This document shows positions 32,040 to 32,107 of a DNA stretch of 32,107 nt, piece by piece (the first letter of the stretch is position 1; every line of letters begins with the position of its first letter). Origin of the DNA: Bacteroidota bacterium (GTDB lineage Bacteria; Bacteroidota; Bacteroidia; Chitinophagales; Chitinophagaceae); contig JAEZZY010000084.1 in the NCBI GenBank assembly GCA_023418315.1, positions 1 to 32,107 on the forward strand. The letters run 5' to 3'. The position numbers and the translations under genes were made by a program. The notes under the pieces are model-generated. The model searched no databases and was not told where the DNA came from. It saw nothing but the letters and a program-made list of their open reading frames with translations.

Positions 32040-32107
32040 TTACTGTACCACAAGTTTGCGAATCAGGCGTTGATCACCCGCTTGCAACGATACCGTATAA
32101 ACACCTG
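32040..32107 (-). CDS. C-terminal end of a T9SS cargo protein (type A sorting domain)
   Basis: On the minus strand the right edge is open in one frame for 21 codons to a TAA at 32042-32040. It reads GVYTVSLQAGDQ, then RLIRKLVVQ. The GxYxxxL strand followed by a basic-Lys-Leu-Val-Val end is the typical last part of a T9SS type A C-terminal sorting domain, as in the S8 peptidase at the other end of the window. The identity of the passenger protein is outside the window. The frame is too short for normal ORF calling. Confidence 0.7.
   Translation of the reverse strand, partial: GVYTVSLQAGDQRLIRKLVVQ

Noticed and set aside
31861..32073. 70-codon + strand frame at the right end
   Set aside because: It overlaps the MMPL promoter, the stem-loop at 31979-32010 and the T9SS tail on the other strand; no protein-like pattern.

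Overview
The window looks like an ordinary chromosomal stretch from a Bacteroidota bacterium, most likely a Chitinophagaceae-type member of Chitinophagales. I base this on sequence features: type IX secretion (T9SS) C-terminal sorting domains on proteins at both ends, repeated promoter -7 elements of the form TAnnTTTG, almost no Shine-Dalgarno sequences, and a set of families largely confined to the phylum (DUF3276/PUR-like, DUF4293, DUF4270, DUF4175). I see no rRNA, tRNA, CRISPR array, insertion sequence or prophage. Nothing was computed or searched; family calls come from reading the proteins.

Layout. 1-3.1 kb (+): tail of an alpha/beta hydrolase, a T9SS-exported subtilisin-like protease, and a small PUR-like nucleic-acid-binding protein ending at a bidirectional terminator. 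3.2-6.1 kb (-): exported thioredoxin-fold protein, MerR-type regulator, DUF4293 membrane protein and serS. 6.2-8.1 kb (+): yidC, divergent from serS. 8.06-8.32 kb: a non-coding gap with a sigma-54-like -24 box and a strong terminator. 8.3-9.2 kb (-): panC. 9.3-14.8 kb (+): a half-length glycogen-synthase-like protein, a DUF4270 lipoprotein, glmS and metK. 15.0-18.7 kb (+): scpB, then a tight run of M28 peptidase, 4-TM holin-like protein, membrane-anchored DUF4258 protein, HigA-like XRE protein and DUF721/DciA-like protein. 18.8-21.2 kb (+): class I aminotransferase, exported thioredoxin-like protein and SRPBCC protein. 21.2-27.2 kb (-): a two-TM protein, a 1129-aa DUF4175 protein with a huge Gln/Met/Lys coiled coil, and an unrecognised exported 594-aa protein. 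27.4-28.8 kb (+): two-subunit 3-oxoacid CoA-transferase. 28.8-32.1 kb (-): fatty-acid hydroxylase, MMPL/RND exporter, and the last 21 residues of another T9SS cargo protein.

Functionally this is core metabolism and envelope biology: SerRS, SAM synthesis, pantothenate, glucosamine-6-phosphate for the cell wall, membrane protein insertion, chromosome segregation and ketone-body CoA transfer, plus exported proteases and thioredoxin-fold proteins. The least explained parts are the holin-like/DUF4258/XRE cluster, the half glycogen synthase beside panC and glmS, the possible short transcript between yidC and panC, and several exact inverted or direct repeats at gene starts.
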